A DNA stretch of 64,000 nucleotides, taken from NCBI GenBank assembly GCA_026417975.1, contig JAOACD010000003.1, positions 1 to 64,000 of the forward strand, in the 5' to 3' direction. The position numbers and the translations under genes were made by a program. Under the pieces are notes generated by a model. It saw only the letters and a list, made by a program, of their open reading frames with translations. It had not been told where the DNA came from and did no database searches. Below, piece after piece: positions 1 through 9,660 of this stretch; within the stretch, counting starts at the first letter, position 1, and each line of letters opens with the position of its first letter. This stretch comes from Melioribacter sp. GTDB taxonomy: Bacteria; Bacteroidota; Ignavibacteria; Ignavibacteriales; Melioribacteraceae.

Positions 1-917
1 GAAAACCTGACGAACTTGTTTTAATGGAAAAAGAAGGTAAGATAATTTTAAGAAAAGGAAGATTTTATCCACGACATTTTAGTTTGGTGCTTCCTAAGAC
101 TATTCATTCTACTCAGTTGAGTATAGATGCTTCTGCAAAAGGAAATCTTGATGTAAAAATTAAACTTTCTATAGCAGTTTCACTTTCTTTACAAAATATA
201 CAGGCTTTAATAAATGCTGGAGGATGGAATAAATCTGCTGTTCAAAAAGCTACTAGAGAATTTGAAACTGTTATTCACAGCATTGTAAGAGAATTTACAG
301 AAAAATATGAAATTGAAGAGTTATCTTCAGAAAAAATATATAATTATTTAACAAACAAAATTAATGTAAGTAAGGAAAAATTTGGTCTTGAAGTTGTTTC
401 AATATCAATTCAATCTTTTGAAGTTCTGGATCCAAAAATAGCAGAAGCAATACGACAGCAAGAATCCGCAAGAATTTTTGAACAAACAGAATTACTGAAT
501 CAGAAGGCAAGAATTTCTGCTGCAAAAGCAAAATTACAAGCAGATGAAGAGATTGCTCTTATGGAAAATGAGCTTGAATTGAAAAAGTATGAGTTGAAAA
601 AAATTGAACTGGAAAAGGAATCTGAACTGGCAGATAAAAGAGTTGCAGAAGAATTGAAACGAAAAAAAATGCAACTTGACTATGAAAAGGAAGAGTTGGA
701 ATTGCTTAAGAAAAATCCAGAATTATTAATACTTACACCGCAAGCAGCAAGATTGGCAGAAGCAAGTCAATCACTTAAAAACGCTCGTACTGTTGTTACT
801 TTATCCCCAAACGATTTATCACATGGTTCCGAGCTTTTAGGATTGTTTCAAAATTTTTTACAAAACTATTTGAATAACTTCTCAAAAACTCAAAAAGAAA
901 AAAGTAATAAAGAATGA
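1..917 (+). CDS. SPFH/band-7 family protein, C-terminal part (5' end outside window)
   Basis: The reading frame is open from base 3 through the first ATG at 24 (residues KPDELVL precede that Met), so the gene very probably begins upstream of the window and is seen only in part. The visible part has an SPFH/band-7-like alpha/beta region, then a region very rich in Glu, Lys, Leu and Ala (about residues 150-235 from the Met at 24) typical of a long coiled coil, then a short C-terminal region. SPFH proteins usually oligomerise at membranes; a membrane anchor, if any, would be in the missing N-terminus. The stop TGA overlaps the next ATG (ATGA), implying translational coupling to the giant aminotransferase/PEPC-like gene. 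The exact function is unknown. Confidence 0.7.
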   Translation, partial: KPDELVLMEKEGKIILRKGRFYPRHFSLVLPKTIHSTQLSIDASAKGNLDVKIKLSIAVSLSLQNIQALINAGGWNKSAVQKATREFETVIHSIVREFTEKYEIEELSSEKIYNYLTNKINVSKEKFGLEVVSISIQSFEVLDPKIAEAIRQQESARIFEQTELLNQKARISAAKAKLQADEEIALMENELELKKYELKKIELEKESELADKRVAEELKRKKMQLDYEKEELELLKKNPELLILTPQAARLAEASQSLKNARTVVTLSPNDLSHGSELLGLFQNFLQNYLNNFSKTQKEKSNKE

Positions 918-3900
918 AAGAAACATTAGAATATTTTCAATTAAGTCAAATAAAAGCAGCAAAAGTATCAGAAATAAGCGAGGCAACGGTATCTTCTCCT
1001 GTACCTCCTGAAGAAAGGGTTAACTTTCACATTGGAAATCCTATTCAGGATGAAAGACTTTATTCTGCATATTTAAGAATGGTGTTAGGTATTGATATAA
1101 GGAGAGAAGAATTTAATATAAACACTCTTGAAGAAATAAGAGAGGAATTAGGTTGGAGTAAAAATGAAAAAGGCAAACTAGAATTCTTAACTGAGTTAAT
1201 TAAAAAAAGTGCGCCTTATACTCCAAGAGGTGGATTTGTGAGAAACAATCCACATTTTGTAGTAAATTATTTTAATGATTGGCTTATTAAAAACCAACAA
1301 GAGCCACTTGCATATGACTTAGGTGATAAATCTGGTAAGCGTGAACTTATTCTTTCATCAGGCGGAATATATGAAGCTTTGAGAATTTTTTTCCATTGCA
1401 TTTCTTCATTTTTAGTACATAAGCCCGCAAATATTTTTTCATATGGAATATTAATCCCAGAATATTTAAAGATTTTTCCCGATATATTTTTTTACCAATT
1501 GCCCGATGATGAAGAAGTTATTATTTCATTAATCGAGAAATACTTAAAGTCAAATTCGAATAAGCCCAATTTTTTACTTTTAGGTAAGCTTACAAGGGAA
1601 AAAACGAGGAGAAGACTTCGAAAACTTAGTCTTGAATTACCATTATTTTTTGTAGAAGTAAATAACGCTCCAAATCATCTTTCCTTGGCTCGAGAAGCAA
1701 AGATGATGAATAGAGTAATTAGAATTATTACACCCGAAGTTTTTTCTCCTCGCTTTAAAAATTTATCTATTAATTATATAGTTGGTAATTCTGAATATAT
1801 TAAAGTTTTTGAAACACTCCATTTTCAGCTAAAAGGAACCCCTTCATCAACAGAAATCGAATTGTTATCGTATCTTCTAAAAAATAATTTGTTACAAACT
1901 ATTAATAAAAATGGTGAATCAGTAGAAGTTAAACCGGAATATGAAAGCTCCTCTGTTTCTGAAGTAGGTTATAACTTTTTGAGTAATAAAATAAAAGCTT
2001 TAGAAGAACGGCTAGAAGGTTTAATAAAAGACAAAAGTAAAAAAATAGAGAACATTATAGATAAAATTTCATATAAAGAAGAAGAATTAATTTCAAGATC
2101 AAGGAAATATTTCCCTAATTTTTTATTCGATAGATTTTCTGGATATGATGTTAGAATACTTTTAAATGAGCTTTTAGCGAATTTAGATTCAGATGAATGG
2201 CAAGAAGAACTTATAAATAGTTTCTTGAGTGCTTTTCTTAATTATCATCCAGAGTATCAAGCAGAGTTTTCTATTGTAGTAAGTGGTTCTTCAAGAACAG
2301 CTCTTAGTCTTCTTGGATTTCATTGCGGTATAAGAGATGTAATAATTCCGGATTTAAGTTGGACATATGAACATTGTTTCCCAAGTGTCACTGTAGTTCC
2401 TCTTACTGAAGATTTTCAGTTAAATATAACTGCCTTAAAAAATGCTGTTGAATATAAGTTGAATAAGGATAGTAATTGGAAAAATTATGGAGCTATTATT
2501 TTTAATAATCCTCATAATGCTACAGGGCAAGTTTTTAACGAGTTGGAAATCAAAGAATTTTTGAAATGGCTGCTCGAAAAGGAAATTTTTATTATAGACG
2601 ATTTAGCATATCAAAATGTAGCGCCATCTCAAGAGTTTAAAACTATTAAAACTATTAGACAATTGTGCAATGAGCTTGCAGAAGAAGGATATATATCGGA
2701 GGAACAATCTGAGTTTGTAATAACGATACAATCAATGTCCAAAACAGATTCTTATGCTGGTGCGAGACTTTCTGTTGTGGAAATAAGGAATAAAAAGCTT
2801 TTAAAGCTTTATAAAGAAATTAATTCTTACATCAGACAAAATCTAGCTGCAATATTTCTTTCGTACTTATTTTATAGAAATAGAGTTGAAACAATAAATG
2901 CATATTATAGATTAAGAAATAAAATTTTTAAGGAAAGGAGTGAAGCATTATTAAATGCAGTTGAAAATTTTCCTGCGGAAAGGAATAGATTTAATATTAA
3001 AATAAAACCACCAGTTGGTAGTATGTATCCTCAAATGATAATTGAAAGATTGCCTTCTGGTTTATCTTTGGATTGGTTGGCTTCTAGTTTGGCAAGGCAA
3101 GGAATTGGACTTGTTCCTTTATCTACTTTTGCACGAACAGAACAGGGATTTGATACCGGAAGAAGAACATTCAGACTAACTTTAGGGGGAACAGATGGCG
3201 CAGAAGCTTTGCAGAAAAAAACTCGTCGTGTTTTAATAGACTTAAATAGAATAATAGCAGAAGAAGCGTCGAACTATAATAAAAGACAGTTAAATATTAA
3301 GCCTATTAATGTTAAAAGAGTAATCAGTGTGACAGACAACATTGATAAGTGGAGCATATTAGAAGAAAAGATTAAAGAAAAGTGCAATGATGTTTTTCTT
3401 GAGTATGCAAAAATTCTTGACAACGAGGAAGAAATAAAAGAAAATCTAAAAAGATTTGAAAAGGAGTTTGTTCCCGAAAGATTATTTTTATTTAGAAGAA
3501 GATTTGAAGATAGAATTAATATAATAAATGAATATGCTAACTTAGCATTTTCTGATAATGGAAAAAGTGTTGCAAAAATATTGGAAAAAGAATTTTACAA
3601 AGATGATTTACAAATTAGAAAAGAGAAATTTCAGAAACGTTTATACGACCGTACGGTACATCCTACTCAGATGTATTCTATAAAATCTGAGATTTTGTTT
3701 GAAAAAGTAATTAGCAATTTGATAAGAAATAAAGATATTTCAGAAAAATTAATAAGCGATTTAAGAAAAGAGATAGTAAAAGAATTTTTGGGATTAAATG
3801 TTCAAATAATTTCCGGGGAAGAACCTCAGGAAGTAATACTTGACTTAGATTCACAAATAGCAGCTGAAAATTATTTCCATCTTTATTCTGATTATAGCTT

Positions 3901-6520
3901 CCAAACTTACCTCTCGTTTTGGGGAGATTGGGATGGAAGTAATAGACCGTCTGGACAAGGACATAGTTTGGTGGCTGGAGTTTTAATAGAAAATGTTGTG
4001 CGACAAGCAAAAATAATCGAGTTAATCTTGAAATATGAAAATAATGTAAATATTAATCCTTCTCTAATAGAAGAAATTGAAAAACTACCACAAAATAATA
4101 AACGATTTACAGATTTATTGAATGAAATCACGCTTCTTACCCATCAACTCGAAAAACGCTACAAGGGTTTATTACCTTTTAATATTGAGGTAAGTAGAAT
4201 TAGAAGATTGGGCATAAAGCTTCATCTTGCACAAGATCCTATTATGCGAATGTGGAAACATAATGATAGACTAGAAAGAAAGATGCTTGAGCTTAGACAT
4301 AAAAGAAGAGTAACTCTTGAATATTACTTCTCCTTAAATAAGCAGTTAAGAAAAACATTGCATTCACTAATCCCTGTTATTCAAAGAAATATTTCAAATC
4401 CGGAGTTCTTTATAGAAGCTGGAATGTATCGTGATTTATTAAAAAGGTTTGTTGTCACACCTCGTATACATCAAAAATTGATTACAGCACAAGACCAATT
4501 TGCAATAGATACAACAGTTCATAATATTAACGAGATAAATGAGATTTCTGGAAAGTATGGAAATCCAGGAATGGTTTTAGCAATTCAGATAAGTATGACG
4601 ACAAAACCAGAAGCTTTAATATCTTTAGATAGAAAATTATATTCAAAAAGAGAACAAATATTACGCGAAAATTCAGAGCTCGATTTACCCAATATATGGA
4701 TAATCCCACTTTTTGAAGATCTTGATTCCGTAAAGAACCTGGAAAACTACTTAAATAAAATATGGGAATACTCTTTTCAAAGCAGAAGAATAAATCAAGA
4801 AACTCACGAAAGATTTTCAGAAATTATAACCGAAATTTTTGTTGCTGGTTCAGACTTAAGTCAACAAGTGGGGCAAACCGCAGCACTAAGTTTGTATAAG
4901 CAAGCAAAATTTGAGTTAATGAAGTGGCTTGCCACACATAATTTAATTGGTAAGGTTAGAATGAAAATGGGAAATGGCGAACCTATGCAAAGACAAGGGG
5001 GGTATTATTCTTCGGTTGCAGGCAAGCCAGCTTTTATAAAGTCAGAAGAATCTAAGAAAAGATTTTTACTCTATTTGGAAGAATCGACAAAAAGAAGCAC
5101 AGAATATGCCTCAACTCCACTGTTAGGTGTTCTTGCTAACAAAGACTTGCTTACTTTACAAAGTAACATATCCGAGAAAATAAGATATTTGCCTGTAGAA
5201 GAGTTAACACAACTATTATATCATCTCAAAGAAAGTCAAAGATTTTATCAGGCAGAAATATTAAGAGCTGGTGAACCTCTCTCGGAAACAAGATTACAAT
5301 ATAAAACAAGAGGATTACATGAATTAGAAAGATTAACTTTAGGAAAACAAGATGAAATTTATAATGAGTTTCTACAAATCTATACTCAAAACTTTCGTCA
5401 AATTTTGTATGGAAGAGAAGAAGATGTTGTGGGTATTCATATTATTTCTTACTTCATTGGAAGAACAATTCCACCTTTAAGAGATAGGCCTACTGTTCGT
5501 CCAGGGCAAAATGAAGGAGAATTAGCAGGTACTAAGATTCTAGAAAGAATTGCAGGAACAATACCACTTTGTAAATATGGTAGCTTACTTAGAGCAATAG
5601 CTCATAATCAATCTCAAACAATGATATTGGGTGTAAATCAGCTAACTACAGGATTATTTCGTGCTTTAAATAACTTTTCACAAAGGGAATTTGCTGAAGG
5701 TGAGGCAGAAGTTTTAATTTCAGAAAGAATTTTACCAAATCTTCCTGTTTATGAAATATTACATACTCTTAGGATTTATCATGAACAAGATTTAAAATAT
5801 ATCACAAAAATTGAAAAAGCTTTTCCTGCAGGTAATTCTGCATTAATAGCGTTAAGGGAGGATAATGATTCATTGCAGAAATATTTGCCCTATTTTCAAA
5901 AAGAATTATTAAGAAGACATGGAGTTGATGTATCGGAATTTTTTGATAAAGATAAATTTATACCTGATTTATTACCAACTTTAAGGCCAGATATTGCAGT
6001 ATTGTTACAACCAAATTTCTTCAATACAAATATAAATACTTTTGTCTCTGAAATTAAGGGAAGCATAGATGATAATTGGTTTAATGAGGTTGAGAAATTA
6101 CTTTCCATTCCAGTTAAAATTTCTAATTGGCGCAAAAAAATATGGGAATTTCTTGAAATCCCAATTTATCAAAGAGTTTCAAGTTTTGTTGAACTTGCTA
6201 TATCATTGAATAATTTATCTTCAAATTTACCTGTAAAAGAATATTTATTTACCCCAAAGAAATTGAAAATTTCACCGCAATTAATAGGTATTTCCAAATC
6301 AACGATAGATAATAATATGCAACAATTTTTGACAGCTGCTTTTGAGTATCTTTCCATTATTTCCCAAGGTATGGCAGAAGTTCCAATAAATATTATACGA
6401 GCTATTAAAGAAGTTGAAAGTATTATTAAAATTGAGGACCAACCATTAAGTGCTAAAAACCAGGATTTGCTAAGATTTTATTTGTTGCAAATTGCTAGAC
6501 TTGCAGGTGAAAATGGATAG
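914..6520 (+). CDS. Giant fusion protein: PLP aminotransferase-like module(s) plus phosphoenolpyruvate carboxylase-like module
   Basis: This 1868-residue protein has no signal peptide. Residues about 100-340 look like a degenerate aminotransferase fold without a recognisable PLP lysine. Residues about 440-790 are a class I/II aminotransferase: NNPHNATG at 531-538, SMSK with the likely PLP lysine K610, and the phosphate-site arginine R618 in AGAR. From about 900 onward the order of motifs follows bacterial PEPC: HPTQ (H916, like HPTE), WGDWDG 1003-1008 (like GGDRDG), ISMT 1226-1229, PLFED with E1268, AGSD with D1314, GNGEPMQRQGG 1353-1363 (like GRGGTVGRGG), and LRAIAHNQSQ from 1559. By hand alignment H138, E506, D543, R587 and R713 of E. 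coli PEPC are kept, while R396, K546, H579 and R581 are replaced. Whether it carboxylates PEP is therefore doubtful. It starts inside the stop codon of the SPFH gene. I know of no described protein with this architecture. Confidence 0.7.
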   Translation: MKETLEYFQLSQIKAAKVSEISEATVSSPVPPEERVNFHIGNPIQDERLYSAYLRMVLGIDIRREEFNINTLEEIREELGWSKNEKGKLEFLTELIKKSAPYTPRGGFVRNNPHFVVNYFNDWLIKNQQEPLAYDLGDKSGKRELILSSGGIYEALRIFFHCISSFLVHKPANIFSYGILIPEYLKIFPDIFFYQLPDDEEVIISLIEKYLKSNSNKPNFLLLGKLTREKTRRRLRKLSLELPLFFVEVNNAPNHLSLAREAKMMNRVIRIITPEVFSPRFKNLSINYIVGNSEYIKVFETLHFQLKGTPSSTEIELLSYLLKNNLLQTINKNGESVEVKPEYESSSVSEVGYNFLSNKIKALEERLEGLIKDKSKKIENIIDKISYKEEELISRSRKYFPNFLFDRFSGYDVRILLNELLANLDSDEWQEELINSFLSAFLNYHPEYQAEFSIVVSGSSRTALSLLGFHCGIRDVIIPDLSWTYEHCFPSVTVVPLTEDFQLNITALKNAVEYKLNKDSNWKNYGAIIFNNPHNATGQVFNELEIKEFLKWLLEKEIFIIDDLAYQNVAPSQEFKTIKTIRQLCNELAEEGYISEEQSEFVITIQSMSKTDSYAGARLSVVEIRNKKLLKLYKEINSYIRQNLAAIFLSYLFYRNRVETINAYYRLRNKIFKERSEALLNAVENFPAERNRFNIKIKPPVGSMYPQMIIERLPSGLSLDWLASSLARQGIGLVPLSTFARTEQGFDTGRRTFRLTLGGTDGAEALQKKTRRVLIDLNRIIAEEASNYNKRQLNIKPINVKRVISVTDNIDKWSILEEKIKEKCNDVFLEYAKILDNEEEIKENLKRFEKEFVPERLFLFRRRFEDRINIINEYANLAFSDNGKSVAKILEKEFYKDDLQIRKEKFQKRLYDRTVHPTQMYSIKSEILFEKVISNLIRNKDISEKLISDLRKEIVKEFLGLNVQIISGEEPQEVILDLDSQIAAENYFHLYSDYSFQTYLSFWGDWDGSNRPSGQGHSLVAGVLIENVVRQAKIIELILKYENNVNINPSLIEEIEKLPQNNKRFTDLLNEITLLTHQLEKRYKGLLPFNIEVSRIRRLGIKLHLAQDPIMRMWKHNDRLERKMLELRHKRRVTLEYYFSLNKQLRKTLHSLIPVIQRNISNPEFFIEAGMYRDLLKRFVVTPRIHQKLITAQDQFAIDTTVHNINEINEISGKYGNPGMVLAIQISMTTKPEALISLDRKLYSKREQILRENSELDLPNIWIIPLFEDLDSVKNLENYLNKIWEYSFQSRRINQETHERFSEIITEIFVAGSDLSQQVGQTAALSLYKQAKFELMKWLATHNLIGKVRMKMGNGEPMQRQGGYYSSVAGKPAFIKSEESKKRFLLYLEESTKRSTEYASTPLLGVLANKDLLTLQSNISEKIRYLPVEELTQLLYHLKESQRFYQAEILRAGEPLSETRLQYKTRGLHELERLTLGKQDEIYNEFLQIYTQNFRQILYGREEDVVGIHIISYFIGRTIPPLRDRPTVRPGQNEGELAGTKILERIAGTIPLCKYGSLLRAIAHNQSQTMILGVNQLTTGLFRALNNFSQREFAEGEAEVLISERILPNLPVYEILHTLRIYHEQDLKYITKIEKAFPAGNSALIALREDNDSLQKYLPYFQKELLRRHGVDVSEFFDKDKFIPDLLPTLRPDIAVLLQPNFFNTNINTFVSEIKGSIDDNWFNEVEKLLSIPVKISNWRKKIWEFLEIPIYQRVSSFVELAISLNNLSSNLPVKEYLFTPKKLKISPQLIGISKSTIDNNMQQFLTAAFEYLSIISQGMAEVPINIIRAIKEVESIIKIEDQPLSAKNQDLLRFYLLQIARLAGENG

Positions 6521-6572
6521 CGTTTTAGATTTAATGGTTTTTTAATAAATTACATAAAAAAATATTTTAACT

Positions 6573-6794
6573 ATGAATGAGTTGCAAACACTTGGCAAGT
6601 TTTTGATACTTGGTGGTTTAATAATGTTAGTACTTGGATTGTTAATATCTTTTTGGGATAAAATTCCTCTTGTAGGAAAGATGCCCGGAGATATTTTAAT
6701 AAAAGGGAAAAATTTTACTTTCTACTTCCCAATAGTAACTTCATTAATCTTAAGTATTATAATATCCCTTATTTTGTATTTGCTAAGAAAATAA
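6573..6794 (+). CDS. DUF2905 family small membrane protein
   Basis: This 73-residue protein has two hydrophobic segments (about residues 8-28 and 50-70). Between them is a short loop containing IPLVGKMPGDILIKGKNF, with the G(R/K)LPGDI pattern typical of DUF2905. The family is widespread, short and functionally uncharacterised. It lies 52 nt after the giant fusion gene on the same strand, so it may be co-transcribed, but nothing else links them. Length and topology match the family, so the gene is probably intact. Confidence 0.85.
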   Translation: MNELQTLGKFLILGGLIMLVLGLLISFWDKIPLVGKMPGDILIKGKNFTFYFPIVTSLILSIIISLILYLLRK

Positions 6795-6919
6795 TTATTT
6801 AATTTCATTCCGAGAATGCTTCTACTTAAAAACAAAAGATAAATTTTTATGTTAAGTTCAAAAAATTTGATAGCAGTATTTTTTTAATTATTCTTAACTA
6901 CAAAAAATATAGTTTTTAG

Positions 6920-7807
6920 ATGACAAATAAACATAAGGCATTTTTATTTGCTTTTGCTTCTATTGTTCTATGGTCTACTTCTGCAACTGCATTCAAGTTA
7001 ACCTTACAAGGGATGAATGTAGAAAATCTTCTGTTCTTTTCTTCATTAACGAGTACTATTGTTTTTATGATATTTTTGTTAACCAACAATTCAAAAGTTG
7101 TTTTTCTTACTATTAAAGGGAAAGACTTTAGAAATAATTTAGTTCTTGGGTTCATAAACCCTTTTTTATATTACTTGGTGCTTTTTAAGGCTTATTCACT
7201 ACTCCCGGCACAGGAAGCTCTTCCTCTAAATTATACATGGCCAATAGTCATCTCTATTTTTTCAGTTCTTTTTTTGAAAAACAAATTAAATATTAGAACA
7301 ATTATTGGATTATTAATAGCGTTCAGTGGTGTTTTGGTGATAGCAACAAGAGGTAATATCTTTTCTCTCCATTTTCATAATATTGTTGGTGTTAGTCTAG
7401 CAATAAGTAGCTCGTTAATTTGGGGTAGTTTCTGGATATTAAATTTGCTTGATAGTAGAGAACCTGCAGAAAAACTTTTTGGTTCTTTTTTATTTGGGAC
7501 GGTAATGATTTTAATTTATGTCATTTTGTTTGGTTTTAATTTTGATTTTGAATTGAAATATTTGTTTGGAGCAGTGTACATCGGTTTGTTTGAGATGGGA
7601 ATAACATTTTTTCTATGGTTAAAAGCATTGTCGCTTAGTGAAAATAAATCTCATACAGCAACTCTTGCTTATCTTTCACCATTTATTTCATTAATTTTTA
7701 TTTTTCTAGTGCTTGGTGAAAAACTATTTGTTTCTTCAATAGCTGGATTAGTTTTAATAGTTGGAGGAATAATTATTCAACAAGTTAAAAAAGTCCACAG
7801 TTTGTAA
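6920..7807 (+). CDS. EamA/DMT superfamily transporter
   Basis: This 295-residue protein is almost entirely hydrophobic, with about ten predicted transmembrane helices in two repeated EamA halves. The first half carries SIVLWSTSATAFKL and a PLNYTWPI segment; the second carries SSLIWGSFWI and ends with an LGEKLF loop before the final helices. Such proteins export metabolites such as amino acids, or act as permeases; the substrate cannot be read from sequence. The gene stands alone, 125 nt after the DUF2905 gene, and is convergent with the PP2C phosphatase gene (15 nt between stops). A second EamA transporter is encoded at 32003-32881; the two are only distantly alike. Confidence 0.85.
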   Translation: MTNKHKAFLFAFASIVLWSTSATAFKLTLQGMNVENLLFFSSLTSTIVFMIFLLTNNSKVVFLTIKGKDFRNNLVLGFINPFLYYLVLFKAYSLLPAQEALPLNYTWPIVISIFSVLFLKNKLNIRTIIGLLIAFSGVLVIATRGNIFSLHFHNIVGVSLAISSSLIWGSFWILNLLDSREPAEKLFGSFLFGTVMILIYVILFGFNFDFELKYLFGAVYIGLFEMGITFFLWLKALSLSENKSHTATLAYLSPFISLIFIFLVLGEKLFVSSIAGLVLIVGGIIIQQVKKVHSL

Positions 7808-7822
7808 TTATTGTTAATTAAA

Positions 7823-9007
7823 TTATTCTTTTCTAATAATTACTAATGTTGCATCGTCGTCCCAATTTTTTCCCCCGCCATAAACATAAAGTGTATCAAA
7901 TATAATATCTAATAATTGTTCTGGAGTTTTATCAAAGTGTTCTTTTATTATTTTTTTAAGGCCTGAGACGTCGAAATCTAGTTTGTTTCCATTTTTTCTT
8001 TCTGTAATTCCATCACTATAAAGAACAAGTAAACTACCAGGTTTCATAAATGCATGAGCACGTTGAATATTGATTTCTGGTAATGCGCCAAAAATTAATC
8101 CTGTAGAATCAAGTTCTTTAAACTCTTTTCCATCATAAAGCAATGGTGAAGGATGCCCTGCATTGACATAAATTATGTTCCCATTTTTTTCTATTTCAGC
8201 ATAAAAAAGGGACACAAAACTTGTAGAGTAAACGCTTCGATAAATTACACTGTTGAGTTTTTTGAAAGTATAAACCATTTTAAGATGTTTTTCTAGTCCC
8301 ATTCTAAGACCAGTTACAACATCTCTTGCTAATAAAGCAGCAGGTAAGCCATGACCACTTGCATCACCAATACATACCCCAAAAACTTCATTATCGAAGT
8401 TAAAATAATCATACAAATCTCCTCCAACCATCTCTGCAGGAATTGATCTTCCAGCTACACGCAAGCCTTCAAATTCTGGTGGTGTTAGTGGTAATAAGCT
8501 TTGTTGAATTTGAACAGCTTGCTCCATTTCACTTTTTACAGCTTCGGACATTAATCGATAATTTAATACTGTTCGAACAGCATTTAAGCATAGTTCAATT
8601 TCTTCTCTAATCCAGCCACTCATTAAATCAAATATAAAAATCCATCTTTGATCTTTTCCTCTTACTGTTATTGCAGCTGGAATTCTATATTCACCATTTT
8701 TACCAACAGTGTGGTCAATTGTAAACTCGGGATTATCGAATATATATGTCTTTGTTTTAAGTAATGTTTGAACTGCTTTTGAATCCGATGGAATCTTTTC
8801 AATGTGATGATTTTCTTTAGGAGATATTAAAACAAATTCATTATCTTTTTCCTCATAAATTCTACCGTTACCTATGTGTAAATCTGAACCAAAAGTTTTT
8901 TCAAGTTCTTCAACTATTGAAAAAAGAAAATCTTTACCAGATTTCTCTTGACCAATTTTTGTTAGTAATGAATCTAATTTCCTATGAAAAGTTTTTGGAT
9001 CTAGCAT
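7823..9007 (-). CDS. SpoIIE/RsbU-type PP2C serine phosphatase with GAF-like N-terminus
   Basis: The C-terminal half (about residues 170-394) is a PP2C-like SpoIIE domain: EMVGGDLYDYF and GDASGHGLPAAL supply the metal-binding aspartates, VNAGHPSPLLY and LYSDGITER follow, and the end reads NWDDDATLVII. The N-terminal half (about 15-165) resembles a GAF-type sensory domain. Such proteins dephosphorylate anti-sigma-factor antagonists in partner-switching stress pathways; no partner anti-sigma gene lies nearby. The longest frame begins at a GTG (9013), but an ATG two codons later (9007) sits just behind the AGGTGA ribosome-binding sequence, so the ATG is preferred. No transmembrane segment is seen. 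Confidence 0.85.
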   Translation of the reverse strand: MLDPKTFHRKLDSLLTKIGQEKSGKDFLFSIVEELEKTFGSDLHIGNGRIYEEKDNEFVLISPKENHHIEKIPSDSKAVQTLLKTKTYIFDNPEFTIDHTVGKNGEYRIPAAITVRGKDQRWIFIFDLMSGWIREEIELCLNAVRTVLNYRLMSEAVKSEMEQAVQIQQSLLPLTPPEFEGLRVAGRSIPAEMVGGDLYDYFNFDNEVFGVCIGDASGHGLPAALLARDVVTGLRMGLEKHLKMVYTFKKLNSVIYRSVYSTSFVSLFYAEIEKNGNIIYVNAGHPSPLLYDGKEFKELDSTGLIFGALPEINIQRAHAFMKPGSLLVLYSDGITERKNGNKLDFDVSGLKKIIKEHFDKTPEQLLDIIFDTLYVYGGGKNWDDDATLVIIRKE

Positions 9008-9111
9008 TTTCACCTAACATTAATTATTTAATACTAAAGTAAGATATAAGTTTATTATCAAATTAGATACTTTTTGCCTGGATTGGAAAGTTTAGTAAAG
9101 AAAAATTTAAT

Positions 9112-9642
9112 TTATTTAATCAACTTTAGCATCATTAATCCACTTATAGTTTTTGCATCTACTATTTCTCCATTTTTAATTTTTTCTTCAGCTTCATCAA
9201 GACTTAGTTCAAGAATTTCCATCTCTTCTTCACCTTCTTCTCGTTGATGATATCCTTCTTTTAAATCTTTTGCTAGGAATATGTGTAAGACTTCGTTGCA
9301 AAATCCTGGGGTTGTGTAAATCTTTCCCAACTTTATAATGTTATTAGAGCTATAACCAGTTTCTTCTTTTAATTCTCGAATGGCACAATTTAATGGACTT
9401 TCATCTTTATCTAATTTACCTGCAGGTAGTTCAATTAAAATTTCGTTATGAGGATAACGATATTGTTTAACAAAAATTATTTTTCCATTACTTAAAAGTG
9501 GAATTACTACAGCACCCCCTGGATGTATAGCTATTTGTCTTGTAGCTAAATTTCCGGTACCATTGTACTTAATGTCGTCTACTCTAACACTAAAAACTTT
9601 ACCTTCGAAAACTATGCTGCTTTTAATTACTTTGAAATTCAT
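9112..9642 (-). CDS. NUDIX hydrolase, ADP-ribose pyrophosphatase type
   Basis: The NUDIX box is complete: G, five residues, E, seven residues, REL.EE.GY, within GKLDKDESPLNCAIRELKEE. It is preceded by the QYRYPHNEILIELPAG segment typical of ADP-ribose pyrophosphatases, which hydrolyse ADP-ribose or related nucleoside diphosphate sugars to AMP plus the sugar phosphate. A longer frame runs up to 9681, but that extension lies on the bacterioferritin terminator hairpin. A GAGG ribosome-binding sequence sits just before the ATG at 9642, so 9642 is taken as the start (176 residues). It follows the bacterioferritin gene on the same strand but is separated from it by that terminator. Confidence 0.85.
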   Translation of the reverse strand: MNFKVIKSSIVFEGKVFSVRVDDIKYNGTGNLATRQIAIHPGGAVVIPLLSNGKIIFVKQYRYPHNEILIELPAGKLDKDESPLNCAIRELKEETGYSSNNIIKLGKIYTTPGFCNEVLHIFLAKDLKEGYHQREEGEEEMEILELSLDEAEEKIKNGEIVDAKTISGLMMLKLIK

Positions 9643-9660
9643 TCTTTTCCTCATTCTTAC

